A stretch of DNA of 64,000 nucleotides from Talinum fruticosum (lineage: Eukaryota > Streptophyta > Magnoliopsida > Caryophyllales > Talinaceae). The notes beneath the pieces were generated by a model. That model worked only from the letters and a program-made list of their open reading frames with translations, did not search any database and was not told where the DNA came from. Numbering within the stretch: position 1 is the stretch's first letter; the number at the start of each line of letters is the position of its first letter. This document shows, in pieces, positions 32,301 through 43,509 of the stretch. The position numbers and the translations under genes were made by a program. Location of the stretch: positions 4,712,001 through 4,776,000 of the forward strand of contig JAITYX010000026.1 in assembly GCA_021018815.1 (NCBI GenBank). The letters are read 5' to 3'.

Positions 32301-33050
32301 CTAACCAAATCAATTGCATAGGGTTCTATTTTTTATCTGGAGCATTTGGAATGAGAGAAATGCTCTCATATTCTACAGTGAAGAGTTTAACCACATTAGA
32401 ACCATTATCAAGGCAAAGTGGGTGTTTGCAAAATGGATTTCAAGGACAAGAAACTCACTTAAAGGCCTCTACACTTCAAATAACCACCCCTTGCCAAAAC
32501 AAGTGCGTCTTGTCAAATGGAATAAACCTTCATAGGGATGGATCAAACTTAACTTCGATGGATCTGCCATAAATAGTAAGGAAGCTATGGGTTTTATTCT
32601 ACGAACTGAGGAAGGTACATGGTGAGTGATGGAGCAGCGAATTTGGGACAGACTTCTGTTATAGTTGTCGAAGCCAATGCACTCAGATTTGGTATAAAGG
32701 AAGCTCTCAAAGCTAAAGTTCAGAGACTCCAAATAGAGGGAGACAACAAAATTATCGTTGATGTAGTCAAAGGAATTATTTAGCCACCATGGAGAGTCGA
32801 CTTCATTATTTAAGACATCGTTCATCTTATGGGAAATTTCATAAGCTGCGATATCATTCATATTTTTAGAGAAGCTAATAACACGAGTTGATTGGTTGGC
32901 ACATTTTGGGCATTCAGTCCATTCTCCAACTACTTGGGGTTGTTCCACCTCTCCACTTCTTTCGTTTATTATGGTTAATGATAATTTAGGTGGAACCCTT
33001 GTGAGAAGGGCTACCTAAGTTAGGTTTTGTACTATTTTTATCCTTTGCAT

Positions 33051-33184
33051 ATATATATATATATATATATATTAGTAATAATAATAAATAATAATAATAA
33101 TAATAATAAATATATACAAATAATTACCTTTTAAAGATAAATGCATCTCTTTAATACAAAAAATAAAAAATAAATTTAACTCAA

Positions 33185-33258
<74 letters not shown>

Positions 33259-33838
33259 CTATATAAATTTACATTTATACTTTTTCTAAATTTTAATTAT
33301 GGCAATACTTTTGTTCATTATTGTCATTATTTTATTTTATTAATATTTTTAAAATTTATGCGACATAAAACTATTCATTTACTAATTAAGACTAATTAAT
33401 TAACATAAATTATTTTTTAAAATTTATTAAGCTTAAAATAACAAGCATTGGGATAAACAGCTAGTATTGCATTTAGACCTTTTTGAGTCAAAGCAAGGAA
33501 CTAATGAACGAACGGGAAAAAATGACAAGATGGTATAGGTTATTTTTTTGTTTTTTTAATGGAAGTTGGACTTAGTTTTATCAGAAACCTTGGTCAAATG
33601 GTTATTCTAATGATGCCAGTAAGGCCTTATTTGGCCATCATTCATTAGCTATTTGTATTATATGTTATCTGTTAACTATTAGTTATTTGTATTATCTATT
33701 TAGCTTAACTATTTGCATACATGGTGAAAAATGTGCTAAATAAAATAGATGTGTCTGACAAAGATATTTGGTAAAATGTCATATATGTCCATAGTCAGAT
33801 TTTGTTATTTATTTATTGTATTTTTATTTTTCTTCTCA
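33051..33838. other. AT-rich intergenic stretch with (AT)n runs
   Basis: It holds alternating AT runs at 33051-33072 and 33188-33257 and an (ATA)-rich tract at 33073-33110. No coding sequence or element ends were recognised. Confidence 0.6.
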
Positions 33839-34154
33839 GGGGCTGTTCATTTCAATCGTTAAAATCAATTGTTATTCCGTTTATAACAATTATGAACTGT
33901 TATGAGCTACTATGAGCGAGTTATGAGCTGCTAGCGGTTATGAGCAGTTATGAACTGTTATAATGGTAGAAATAAATTTTTAAATATAATATTTTTTAAA
34001 TAATAATAATTAGCAGTTATAGTGAGTAATTGTTATAACAGTTATATTTGTTAAGAGTTGTTATAAACTGTTATGAGCTGTTATGAGTTGTTAAGAGTTG
34101 TTATAAACTGTTTTGAGTTGTTAGCAATTCCAAATGATTTTATCAAATAGACCC
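33839..34154. mobile_element. Possible Harbinger-like MITE, 316 bp, with internal repeats
   Basis: The ends GGGGCTGTTCATTT and (complement) GGGTCTATTTGATA are weakly inverted and TCA flanks both sides. The interior is built from repeated TTATGAGCTGTTATGAGTTG-like decamers. No coding sequence. Family is uncertain; the TCA pair is short enough to be chance. Confidence 0.45.
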
Positions 34155-34157
34155 TCA

Positions 34158-35438
34158 ATATGAATTAAAAACTATGTCATATATAGAATTATGTTTATAT
34201 CTTTACCCAAATTTGACATGATTTTATTTTTAATAATATTTTTAAAATTATATAACAAAACTATTTATTCGTTATGATTAGCAATGCAATGGGGTTGGCC
34301 TCTTTTAATCATATTCTAACCCAATTATTAACAATGACTCTCAAATCCACACCAACTCATACAATTAATTACTCCATCCTGTTAAGAGTAGGTATCTATG
34401 GGTTTGGGTTGAATTGTGATCCCTAATTATAGTAGACTAATTAACATAAACTATTTATAAGTTTAGAAGATATTAAAAGTTAAAACGTTAATTTAATAGG
34501 GTTTTCATTTTTTTATGGCACTTAGTATAATTTTGTTAAAGTCATAAGGTCAATATGCTAATTTTAAATATTAACTCTTAAAAGCTCTCCGAAAAATCTC
34601 TTCGAAAGATCTTTTAACAAAAGAGCTAATTAGATATAAAAAATCTTCCAAAAACCTGTTCACCAAACAATCAAATTAGGTTTTAAAGCAAAGTCAAATA
34701 ACTAATTGGACCAAAAGACATTTTAAGGCAAAAAATGTTTGTCAAACAGCCCTAAAAAAGTTCTAAAAACTTATTCTAAAAAGTTTTCTACAAATTAGCT
34801 TTTTGGAAGTTAATCACTAAACTTCCTGTATAACTTTTAATCAAAGTCAAACGACTGATGCCCTCAAAAACCTTTTTTATGACTAAGAACTTCTTTGTAA
34901 CATAACCTTCTAGTTTCCTACCTTTTCCCCAATTGATTCAAATTGTTTATTTTATTCTTCTTTTTGGTCAATTTTTTTAGATCAATACCCTCCTTGTTTA
35001 AATTGGTTCATTAGTATATATTGTCATAAATTGTGTTAAAATATAAATAGTAAAGACGTAAATTGGTAAAATTACAAACAGTACTAAAGTAAACAGACTT
35101 AAAAGTAGAACTGAAAATCAAACATTAAAGTAAATGATTTAAATATAGTAGTACTTTAGTATAATTTTGGAATACATTAACTTTAGTGCAGGGCAAACCA
35201 AAAAAAATAATCACTTTCAACGTCTAATATTATTGCTTATTACTCGAACACTAAGAAGGTAAACTTCATAATCCGATCCATGTATTAAAAAATGCAACCA
35301 ATCATATATATTTTTAAAGAAAATAAAAATACCATATGGCTAATCTGTCCCATATATGATGCACACAGGGCTGTCCTTTAAAAAAAGGTAGGGTGTTCAT
35401 GCCTGTTGTACTTTGAGAAATCTCGACTCAACTTTTAT
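34158..35438. other. AT-rich region without genes
   Basis: Nothing coding is visible. A solitary MITE-like end (complement AGGGCTGTTTGACAAAC) lies at about 34737-34754; no partner was found. Confidence 0.5.
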
Positions 35439-35631
35439 ATCCCAGGTAGACCTGGGCAACAGGCCGGGTTGCCCCCCAATTAACTTAACGGGTCGGGTTG
35501 GGTAGTAACTTTTTTAAATGGGTCGGGTCGGGTCATGGGTCAAATGACCCTGACCACCTAAGATCCACCCAATTTGAATAATTGAAGCAAATATTAAACT
35601 TTAAGCAAATAGAGTTTGGGAGCCACTGCCA

Positions 35632-35990
35632 CCCACCACGGGTTCCCCCACAGGTTGTGGGGTAGGGCGTGGTGGCCAGCAGTAATTTAATTGACCCAAA
35701 ATACCCACCACGGTACCCCCACAGGCTGTGGGGCAGGCCGTGGTGGCCAGCAGCTATTTAATTTACCCAAAATACCCACCACAGGTGCCCCCACAGTATG
35801 GGGCAGGCCGTGGTGGCCAGCAACGATTTATTTAACCGAAAATACCCACCGCGGGTGCTCCCACAGGCTGTGGGGTAGCCCGTGGTGGCCACCAGAAGTC
35901 CCCACTGATTGTGGGAAGGTCCTTGATGACCTCTAGAGCCAACTAATGACCTCCACTGACCGTGGGAAGGTCCGTGGAGACCTCCAAAGC
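35632..35990. repeat. Palindromic tandem repeats in the hAT 3' subterminal region
   Basis: Four units start at 35632, 35704, 35775 and 35845 (spacing 70-72 bp). Each contains CCACCACGG...CCGTGGTGG enclosing CCCCACAGGCTGTGGGG, so each can fold into a long hairpin. Two shorter, diverged units with ACTGACCGTGGGAAGGTCC follow to about 35990. They are GC-rich in otherwise AT-rich DNA. The small frames across them are by-products of the repeat. Confidence 0.85.
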
Positions 35991-35999
35991 AATTTTGGA

Positions 36000-36930
36000 C
36001 TCCCACAACTTGAGAGTTTTGTCTCGTGATGCTTGTAAACCTTGTATATTGTGTCGAGAAACGAGTTTAAGAAATGAAACAATTTACTAAATACAATCTA
36101 GTACGTCCAGAGTCATGTGCAGCTTTCAATTAGTCTCCCAAAGTAAATCATACGATTTTTAGCAAAATTATCAATGTAATAGTCGAATGAATGGCACCAA
36201 TAAGAATTCATATAACAGGCAAATTTCAGAATGGCAAAACATGCAGAGAATTGGACTTATAACCAAGGCTTAATCACAAGAGTTAGTACAGGTAGCGGTC
36301 CAAACTACAAGGAGCAAACGAAGACCTCCAAAGTGACGAAAAATAGTAGATGTGTACAAGTAAAATAAACAATAACCCACATGTTAGCCAGTCACTGCAA
36401 AATGTAACATCTGTGTGTAGGAGAGACATTCTGAAGGTCTATCTAAAGAGACAATAAAAATGGAATGTATTTATAACAAGACTGAAGGTCTATCTGAAGA
36501 AGCCACTGCAAGAGAAGAATTATCCACAACATTAATATCAGATCTTCCAACTGAGAGTGAAACTCCTATATCAGTTTCTTCAACTCGATCTGCAACACTC
36601 CAGAATGCCCATATAAAACAAAATGACTAGGCGATGGCGAGGGCAGAAGATCCCCAGCCCCGTCCAAATGGTAACAAAGGTAAACATAATGTGAGTCTTC
36701 AGTTTTGGCTAGCCAAATGCTAGCACAAACCATATATTATTCACATACAGATACAAATTTAAATGAAGACATATGCATACAGATACAATCACAGCAGCAA
36801 ACACAGGCACCATTCGAAGAAGCATCAAATACCGTAAATAGCCTCAAATACATCTAAGTCTGCAACAAATAATTCGAGTCAATTAATAATATCCATATTT
36901 AGATCACCATCAAGGGTCTAGTATGATTAC
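36000..36930. other. hAT 3' untranslated region
   Basis: This is non-coding sequence between the palindromic repeats and the transposase stop. No conserved element was recognised. Confidence 0.5.
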
Positions 36931-38896
36931 CTAAAAGAAGAGACTTGTATCATCCTCCTCATCCCCGTTCACTTCATCCTCATCTGATTCAGAATCATTG
37001 TCAATACCAACACCAACGCCATACTCCGCGCGTCGCCAATCTTGAAGACATATCAATGCTTGTACTGTCTTCGGTTTTAAAGCACTACGAGTTGGGGAGA
37101 TGGTTTTTCCTCCTAGGCTAAACGCAGACTCTGACGCAACAGTAGTAACTGGGATTGTTAATAAGTCTTGTGCCATCATTGAAAGATCTGGGTGTCTCCC
37201 TGAACTCTTGTGCCAAAAATCTAGAACATTTAACTCCATATTTAACTCAAGAGCCGGTTCCTCCAAATATATATCAAGTTGTGATTTCCCTAATTGTGAC
37301 CTTGAACGTCTACCACTAAAGGTATTGTAGTCATCAAAATAATCATCCACAGACCCACTAGCAATAGGAGAAGAGCTGATAACTGGGGAAGTTGACGAAC
37401 GTAGCTTATACTAATCAAATAAGGACTGTAAAGTTGACAACACATTATCCACCTTTTCCACGGCTTCATCGAACCCAAACAATTTGCTAAAACAATACTC
37501 AACGAATTTGACTTTAAATCTAGGATCAAGAATTGCAGCACATGATAAATGCAAGTTATACTCCGACCAATATTTGTCAAACTTGCCGAGCATATTTTTG
37601 CCATGTCAACTAGGTAGTCATAAGGACCTTCGGTCGTCTCAAGCAAACGACGATGAACCATCCATGCCCCCTTGAAATATAAATTGGATGTAGAAGTTTT
37701 AACCGTACTAACATGCAAGTTACATCATAAAATAACTTCAAAAACTTATGTATCCTAATGACTTTCTCCCACTCCTCCTCTAAAGGAACATATGGCTTCA
37801 ATGGTGAATTAGTGGACACCAAGTAAACAAACACATTCTTATAATATAAAACATTATCCATCATCTTATAAGTTGAATTCCAGCGAACTTGCATGTCCAA
37901 ATTCAGTTTCCTTCTCACATCCAAGTGAAAATTTTTTTAAGCACATTCGTAAAAATCTTTGCCTCTATGAGTAGATCTAGTTATCAACTTTATCAAACTT
38001 CGAATCTTCTCTAAAATTTCACCAATAAAATGGAGACCATCTTGCACAATTAAATTTAGAATATGTGCACAACACCTAACATGGAAGAAAACACCATTAC
38101 TAAGCAACCCACTCTGGGGAACAAGATGCCTTTTCAAATTAGACATCATTGCATCATTGTACTTAGCATTATCTACGGTAATGGTGAGTATCTTATCCTT
38201 AATGTTCCATTGACAAAGAAATATAAGTATTTCATTCGCTACACTTTCACCATCATAAGGAGGTGTTAATGCTCTAAATCTAAGAATCCTTTTGTGCAAT
38301 TTCCAAGCATTATCAACAAAGTGGGCTGTGATGCAAATATAATGTTGGTAAGTGTGATTTGACTTCCAATTATCCGTAGTCAAACAAATCCTACTCGGAG
38401 CTTTCAATAGCATGTCTTTCACCTTATCTCTATCTCCCACATACATAGATAATAAATTTCTCTTAGCCGTTGAACGACTAAATGGCACAAAGTTCGGATT
38501 AGCTCTAGACATCATCCGTCTAAAAGCTTTTTCTTCAACAGTTGCAAATGAGTGAGCTCCTTCCACAATATAGAGCACAATTTCCTTACGAAGTTCATTC
38601 ATATTGAAAACAAATTCCTCATCATCATCACTACCCAACTCCCCAACTTCCACTCCACTAGGACGATTTGGACATTTATCTAAGTGACGCTTTAAGTGAG
38701 AAGTGCCACTATTTGGATTGGCAGACATGACTACTTTACAATGCTTACATGTTACGATTTTCTCACCTTGCGCATTATTGCCTTCTACAAGCTCTCTCCA
38801 TACTTTAGACCTCTTCTTCCTTTTACGTTGTTGAGTGCTATATTCACTATATCCATCTTCAAGTGGGATTGATGAAGTTGCCGCTTTACTTTCCAT
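36931..38896 (-). pseudogene. hAT transposase (BED zinc finger, hAT dimerisation), broken
   Basis: A start at 38896 opens MESKAATSSIPLEDGYSEYS; the longer upstream extension lacks conserved text. A BED zinc finger (CKHC ... HLKRHLDKC) lies at about residues 45-75. RNase-H-fold landmarks are LTTDNWKSN, VRCCAHILNLIVQDGL and RWNSTYKM. FDKYWSEYNLHLSCAAILDP begins the DUF4413-like part, and the C-terminal dimerisation region reads DLLTIPVTTVASESAFS. An in-frame stop follows YECA (37937-37939), two frameshifts lie at about 37740 and 37600, and another in-frame stop is at 37411-37413. An intact relative would be near 650-700 residues. Confidence 0.9.
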
Positions 38897-39070
38897 GTCT
38901 AAAATGTAAATTATGACAAAAAGATAATTAGCAATGCTATCATTTGTATTTGTATGTGATATAAACTGCAAAGATAACATTACACGTCCAAGTAATAATA
39001 ATCATTACTGTTTCTTTTATTTTTAGCAGAGGATCACCAAAATCATAAAAATAACCACAACAACTGCCTT

Positions 39071-39149
<79 letters not shown>

Positions 39150-41018
39150 CAGTAGTCAAACTGGAAGCACCATTTTGTCCCTTTGGTTCAGATCATGTAT
39201 TATTTTGACTGACTATTCAACAGTTAATTTGGGATGCAGCCTATAAATTCTAAGAAGTTCTACAAATATTGCATAGCCTTTTGATGGGAAAGATTTATCT
39301 GCTATTATAGTCTAAGTTTTAGGAATTGATGTTCGTCGTAGACCTTGTAATCAATTAATAATTCGATCACTCGCAAACTTAACGACATGAAACAAAATTG
39401 ACAGAAATGCTCTGAGATCGGGAGATAACACTACATAAGAGAGTACGATATCGATATTGTATTGACAACTTTCTAGACTTTACCAACTAGCATTATGACA
39501 TTATGTTAACAAATTTTTGGAAACTATTAGTAGACCTTTCAATAATAACCTTATTTGTGTTCGTTTATCAAGTTAAATTCTAGCAACTCAATATAAAATA
39601 CATGAGATTGACCACAAAAGATCCAATAAAGTATAAACCAGCAGCTACTGATCAATGTGAGGCATGAAGAAAACAAGAAAATCCGCAGGCAAAAAGAGCA
39701 GAAGTCAACTCCATTGCACTATGAAGAACAAACGCAAAAAATAAATAATGGTACAAAAGAAAGGACTTATTCTACTCTTTTACTTCATTGAACAGTCAGG
39801 GCAGAGAATTTCATCTAGGAAAAGAAAATAGTCAGTGACTCCCTATTCTCTTAGACTTCTTGAGCTTCCCCATGTTCAGGAAAAAATTAACCCCAATCCC
39901 TTCCCATTCCCTGTCATACTTTCACCTTTATCATTCTGCTCAAATAATACATGTATTGGTAACAGCTGATGATCACCCTTGTGATGATCAATAAGGTGCT
40001 TCCTTTAGACAATTGATGCAAAGGTAACAGCTGGTGCAAAAGTGTCCAACCCTAATTTTCCCAAGCATAACCTGGACATGAATTGGTGCAATCTGCCAAG
40101 TGTACATCTCCACACAAAAAGGTTTTAAAGGTAAGTTCATCTAAAATTCTCGATCCAGGAATTCATATCCCTTTAGAGAGAGAGGCACTTTCCCTCAAGC
40201 CCTCGGTTTTAAAGGAAATTACTGATTCAAATGTATCCGAGCCTAAATTTTTCTAACATGGGGAAAACTAGGATAAGAATTGGTGCCTATCCACCAATAT
40301 GCAACCTACTTCACTTCAACACATGGGATTTAAAATCTCCATTAGGAATGAGAAAGTAGTCCTCATAGTCCACCATCAATTTATTTTCACAATAACCCAC
40401 CTTCCTCCATCTTGAATCAGCAAGAACTAGGATCTCATAAATTCACAAATTTCGTACTCATAAAATTGACAACACAAGACACATTACCATTCACCAGGTT
40501 ATAATCTATTCTACCTATTCAATTATATCAAAGAATTGACACTCACCAAACACTCCCTATGCAATCCCCTCTCCCTCAAAACAGAAACTTTCTCAGACAT
40601 ATAATAGCTTATCCGTGCAATAAAAAGAAACTAAGATTTCCTTACACAAAGCCTCGTTCCAGAAATTACAAAATTCAAAACTAATGTCATCTAGCATCTG
40701 AATATCTAATGTAGTTAAACAGAGAGCAATTGGAAATATCATTGAGTATACATATCACCGAGATAAAGTAAGCATATGCCAGAAAAAAGAGAGAAGGGGA
40801 TGGGAAAAAACCTGGTTAAGAGCGCAGTGGAAGACAAGGGTATCTTTGCCTTTGACTTGTTGAATGAGATTAGGGATTTTCTCCAAAAGGTGTCGCCAGC
40901 AAAGTGAAGGGAACCCGCTATTAGGGTTTCCGCGGAAGCAGAGAGAGAGAGAGCGGTGATTCACGGACGGCGGAAGAAGAGCGATGAGGACGGAAAGGCT
41001 TCCGGCTTCGGTTCACCG

Positions 41019-41066
<48 letters not shown>

Positions 41067-41339
41067 AGGAGGAGGGGACGGTGAGCAGCAAAAGACGATG
41101 GACAGCGAGAGAGACAGAGTGTGCGAGAGGTAGAAGGAGAGGCAGCGTGTGAGAGTGTGAGAGTTGGGGAGCAGCAAAACCACGGTGGCCCGGTACCCAC
41201 CCAGTCCAGGCCCGAAAAGTCACTTAATGGGTGACCCATTTAATGCCCAGTCCATTTAAATTATCAAATGGGTTTTGACCTTATTTTTTCAACCCAGCCA
41301 ATTAAGCCCATTGGACACCCTGTCTAATGCCCAGGTCTA
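38897..41339 (-). other. hAT 5' region upstream of the transposase
   Basis: No protein is recognised. It contains an (AT)n run at 39077-39147, AT-rich leader-like sequence, a (GA)n run at 41021-41062 and the terminal repeat. Frames at 40755-41239 are driven by the GA run. Confidence 0.5.
39077..39147. repeat. (AT)n microsatellite
   Basis: About 35 uninterrupted AT units in the hAT 5' region. Confidence 0.95.
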
Positions 41340-41347
41340 ATCCCGGG

Positions 41348-42143
41348 ACACCTATTGAACGGCTCATCTCCTCTCCTCTCACCCTCTTTAAACACCACCA
41401 CATTCTAAGAGCAACCACAGCCCAAGCCACTCGGGCCGAGGTCCCATGGCATGGCTGGCCCACGTGGCGCTTCATCCCACACTAATGCGTCTTCTCTAGG
41501 AGCACGCAACAACTTGGTGCCCCGACACCTCTCACTGGAGAAGCCTGTGTGCCACATGTTAGCTTTTGACGAAAAAATGGGCTTTTGTTTTTCATTTTTC
41601 TTTTTTATTGTAATTTATTTATTTTTTATTTTTTTATATGTTGTATATAGATGCATGATAATATTTTACTTGGTGAATCTAAGGTCATAACTCTTACATT
41701 GTGAAAGTAAAGATTTAAGACAGAAAAACATTTGACCTTTGTATTATGTGTCATAGTAAATCCTAATCTTGTGACCTGAATTGGCTCACCCTTGTGAATA
41801 ATCTAAGTCAAGCTTATAAGCCTGATATTTATTTTATATATATATATATAAATGATATGAATATCGCAATTATTTTACTTAAAACAAAATCTTTTGTCAT
41901 TCTTCTATTTTAAAAGTCATCTTCAAATTGATGAAACTTTAGATCACCCCTTATTTAACTTAGATTATTTTGCTTTTGAGTTAATAATTGTTGGTATAAT
42001 AAACTTACCTTTTAACTCATGGAATTTGGTTCAGAAACTAAAGGGTCAATTTAGCTCAAGGGCGTATTCATATCGAGTCTTTAGCAAATATTCACCTATT
42101 GATCAGCTCTTTTTTTTCACTTATAATTAACTCTTATTGCATA
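41348..42143. other. Intergenic region between hAT and Stowaway
   Basis: 41348-41560 is GC-richer than its surroundings and contains AGAGCAACCACAGC, similar to one end of a common plant MITE type; no partner end was found. The remainder is AT-rich without features. Confidence 0.4.
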
Positions 42144-42412
42144 CATCCTCCGTTCACAATATATGTCACTTTAACTATTTTTTCTCATTTTACAATGCTT
42201 GTCACTTTACAATTCCAATGACACATTAATTACTACTTTGTCAATTTTGTTCTTATTAATTGTCTTGTTTCTCTTTTGTTTCATTGATTTTCTTTATTTC
42301 CAATGAAATAAAGGGGCAACTTGGTATTTTAATATAAATTTTGTCATGAATTTTGCGTTTCTTAGTATTATCGCATAACCTTAAAACTACATATATTTTG
42401 AAACGTAAGGAG
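42144..42412. mobile_element. Stowaway (Tc1/mariner) MITE, 269 bp
   Basis: The left end CATCCTCCGTTCACAATATA and the complement of the right end CTCCTTACGTTTCAAAATAT match the Stowaway consensus (CTCCCTCCGT...). TA flanks both sides (42142-42143, 42413-42414). Non-coding. Confidence 0.85.
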
Positions 42413-42689
42413 TATTACTACTTTTGATTGAATCTTTACATAACTCTTTACAACTCTGTACCACTTACTGCTCATTAATGCTTAATGATAGTTTTAGTTG
42501 CTTTGACAACGTGTTCATCAAATATCTTAATTGTAACATCATTGACGCACGCAGTATGAGCAATTATGCGAATGCTCATCAATAAATTATATAGATACTC
42601 ATCAAAACATTAATTAGACATTCATCAAATATTAATAGTAACAACAACATCATTCTACAAACTTTCAGGGGTCACTATTACAGTAACCG

Positions 42690-42930
42690 GCTTTCACTAC
42701 AGTTGAAAAAGACCTTTGACTACGGGCGATGTATGCGAGCGTAATAATAGATTGACATTTTTTACTATGGTTCTTAACCGTAGTAAAAAGAACCGATTAC
42801 TACGGTTTATTTGAGGAATTGTAGTAAAAGATGACCTATTACCATGGTTCTGGATACAAAATCATAGTAATAAGTTCCTCTATTACTTACGATTCTTTCT
42901 CAAAACTGTAGTGATAGGTCTGGACCCAAA
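42690..42930. repeat. CACTA left subterminal repeats
   Basis: Multiple copies of TACTACGG(T), ACCGTAGTAA and degenerate forms (TTACTATGGTT, ATTGTAGTAA) in both orientations form the likely protein-binding region of this CACTA family. Confidence 0.8.
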
Positions 42931-43255
42931 TCACCCTTTTTGGCCAAAATTTTGGAAAGGTCTACTTTTTATTACGGTTCTTACCTAAGAACCATAATAA
43001 TAGGTGTGAAATTTTCTTTTTATAATTCTTTGTTTTTCATACCCCTTATACGGTTGTACAACCATAATATACACATGTATATTTTGCAACCACAACAATT
43101 ATACATCAATCCACTAACAGACCTCACTTGTTTCACAACAATTTACACATTTTGTAACCACAATAGTTCCATGTTTCACAACTTTCAACAAAGAATATAT
43201 TACGTGTAAGATATAATACAAGAAGTAGACTAGCAAGAGATCTCACCAGCACATA

Positions 43256-43509
43256 CCTTTGTCATGGTCCCATATTTACCCAAAGTGATGCTATTTAGTA
43301 TATTGAGTTTTGTGCATGTCTTTATGACTATATAGCTTGCTTGGAGTTCTTGCAGTAGTAGCCTGGACAACATATACTTAAAACATCATATTTGTTGTCC
43401 ATGCTACCATTGTAAGAACTCCAAGCAAGCAATATAGTCATAAATACAAACACATAACTCAATCTACTTAAAAGCATCACTTTAGGTAAACATGGGACCA
43501 TGACAAAGG
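43256..43509. repeat. Long hairpin 1 (121-nt arms, 12-nt loop)
   Basis: 43256-43376 and the complement of 43389-43509 align over 121 positions without gaps, with about 15 mismatches. Runs such as GCTTGCTTGGAGTTCTT are identical. The loop is 12 bases. A transcript from either strand would fold into one long stem. It lies just past the 3' end of the transposase gene within the CACTA element. Confidence 0.92.

Larger units (their letters stand above)
27579..33000 (+). pseudogene. LINE ORF2: endonuclease, reverse transcriptase, zf-RVT, RNase H
   Basis: It opens MKFISWNIQG, the classic L1 endonuclease start, and continues to IGDFNE at 27990-28010, where the MULE is inserted. After 29354 the endonuclease resumes. 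LAREQWLIKGDRNTRFFHN (29960-30020) leads into reverse transcriptase: VALKLDMEKAYDRVE at 30630-30672 carries the first catalytic aspartate. The usual FADD box reads FAND (30960-30971). LINFHKSSMIFS and EYLGKYFGCLAI follow. A zf-RVT region (PPKIKIFLWQF, ICKICNSHDVTEKHLF) lies at 32030-32180 and RNase H starts GWIKLNFDGSA at 32537. Many stops and frameshifts. Confidence 0.85.
25655..33050 (+). mobile_element. L1-type LINE, degenerate, interrupted by a Pack-MULE
   Basis: A GA-rich leader (25660-25730) is followed by untranslated-like sequence, an unrecognised frame (26593-27252), ORF2 from 27579 (endonuclease, reverse transcriptase, zinc-finger and RNase H domains) and a 3' end near 33050. This is the plan of plant L1 elements with a C-terminal RNase H. 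The ORF2 frame is broken many times. Removing 28027-29353 (MULE plus one target copy) rejoins the endonuclease reading across DEKQGG. Confidence 0.8.
35447..41339 (-). mobile_element. hAT transposon, full length, 5.9 kb
   Basis: The left end begins TAGACCTGGGCAACAGGC; the complement of the right end begins TAGACCTGGGCATTAGAC. Flanks ATCCCAGG (35439-35446) and ATCCCGGG (41340-41347) form an 8-bp duplication with one mismatch, the hAT size. A BED-type hAT transposase remnant lies inside on the minus strand (36931-38896). The element also holds palindromic tandem repeats (35632-35900) and AT and GA microsatellites. Confidence 0.92.

Noticed and set aside
40755..41239. Open frames near the hAT right end
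   Set aside because: The (GA)n run dominates them; they lie in the element's terminal region and no conserved motif is present.
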